A stretch of 14,505 nt of DNA from Deltaproteobacteria bacterium (GTDB lineage Bacteria > Desulfobacterota > JAFDIG01), in NCBI GenBank assembly GCA_019308145.1, contig JAFDIG010000061.1:1-14505 (forward strand). Reading direction: 5' to 3'. Shown here in pieces: positions 14,072 to 14,505 of this stretch (within the stretch, counting starts at the first letter, position 1; each line of letters starts with the position of its first letter). The position numbers were made by a program, and so were the translations under genes. The notes under the pieces are model-generated. The model saw only the letters and a list, made by a program, of their open reading frames with translations. It searched no databases and had not been told where the DNA came from.

Positions 14072-14505
14072 CGAGTAATTGAGCTGCTTTTTTCTTTCCT
14101 ATACCCTCGACTTTAGTTAAATCATCAACGGTTGAGTCTAAAATATCACCTATTATATAATATCCTTTAGATTTAAGAGAGGCAAGAGTTTTTTCTCCAA
14201 CACCTTTAAGTTTATCTAAGCTCTGCTTCCTAAGATCTTCTTTTTCATCAGGAACTTCCATATTTAATAGTTTCCTTGCACCAATAATAAATTTTAATCC
14301 TTTTTCTACGCCTATTTCAGGAATTTTTTCAAATTCTGATGCATCTGCCATCGCAAGTTCTTCTAAATTTGTGAACCCTTCATTATAAAGGATACGAGCA
14401 TCCATTTCTCCCAAACCTGGTATCTTTTTGAACTCCTGTATCATTTCACCCATTATCTTTTCCATTTTTGCTTCACTTTTAATCTCAATATTCCAACCAG
14501 TTAAA
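14037..14505 (-). CDS. nusA: Transcription termination/antitermination factor NusA, C-terminal part
   Basis: The frame stays open to the right window edge, so the ATG at 14465 is internal and the gene starts outside. The 13 residues before it, L-T-G-W-N-I-E-I-K-S-E-A-K, are the well-known end of the NusA second KH domain. The following 142 residues hold two helix-hairpin-helix repeats (K-I-P-G-L-G-E and K-I-P-E-I-G-V, then L-K-G-V-G-E-K and V-E-G-I-G-K-K), which correspond to the C-terminal acidic-repeat region of NusA. NusA binds RNA polymerase and nascent RNA and controls pausing, termination and antitermination. It heads the nusA-ylxR-infB operon; its stop lies within ylxR. Confidence 0.95.
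   Translation of the reverse strand, partial: LTGWNIEIKSEAKMEKIMGEMIQEFKKIPGLGEMDARILYNEGFTNLEELAMADASEFEKIPEIGVEKGLKFIIGARKLLNMEVPDEKEDLRKQSLDKLKGVGEKTLASLKSKGYYIIGDILDSTVDDLTKVEGIGKKKAAQLLDAAKKYVEQKE

Noticed and set aside
14037..14465. A stand-alone helix-hairpin-helix protein starting at the ATG at 14465
   Set aside because: The frame continues to the window edge with L-T-G-W-N-I-E-I-K-S-E, the end of the NusA KH2 domain, so this is the NusA C-terminus.

Overview
The window comes from an AT-rich bacterial chromosome (by eye about one third G+C) and is almost fully coding. Its core is the conserved translation and RNA-metabolism cluster on the minus strand. Reading from the right edge: nusA (C-terminal part only), ylxR/rnpM, infB, ylxP (DUF503), rbfA and truB; then a 463-bp gap; then rpsO, pnp, an M16 zinc peptidase gene and dut. 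This layout is typical of bacteria. The free-living anaerobic flavour (an indolepyruvate/2-oxoacid:ferredoxin oxidoreductase-type subunit, molybdopterin synthesis, stand-alone REC/PAS/HisKA signalling proteins, paired UspA proteins) fits an uncultured or deeply branching anaerobe, possibly with deltaproteobacterial-like features. The sequence alone does not fix the phylum.

Right part (about 9440-14505): nusA, ylxR and infB overlap, and ylxP, rbfA and truB follow at short spacing, so this looks like one transcription unit whose promoter lies outside the window. ylxQ, often found between ylxR and infB, is absent. ribF, often found between truB and rpsO, is also absent. Its usual place is taken by a non-coding stretch (8976-9438) with two diverged copies of a 34-bp palindromic element and a likely rpsO promoter and leader.

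Middle part (2196-8975): rpsO, pnp, the M16 peptidase gene and dut are followed on the same strand, at 24-45 bp gaps, by two tandem UspA genes and a REC-PAS-HisKA protein with no ATPase domain. After a 99-bp gap comes a hotdog thioesterase gene. Its 3' end overlaps moeA convergently by 53 bp.

Left part (1-2248): a two-gene plus-strand unit, an indolepyruvate oxidoreductase gamma/beta-type subunit (iorB-like) and moeA, joined by an ATGA overlap. It is divergent from a response regulator cut by the left window edge. The 190-bp region between them holds two face-to-face sigma70-like promoters whose -10 boxes overlap, plus a 6-bp inverted repeat.

I see no mobile element, CRISPR array, tRNA or rRNA. 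Most of the window is conserved housekeeping, and I did not find a clear new multi-gene system. The best leads are the overlapping promoters, the orphan iorB-moeA pair, the kinase-like protein without a catalytic domain, and the repeated palindrome upstream of rpsO.
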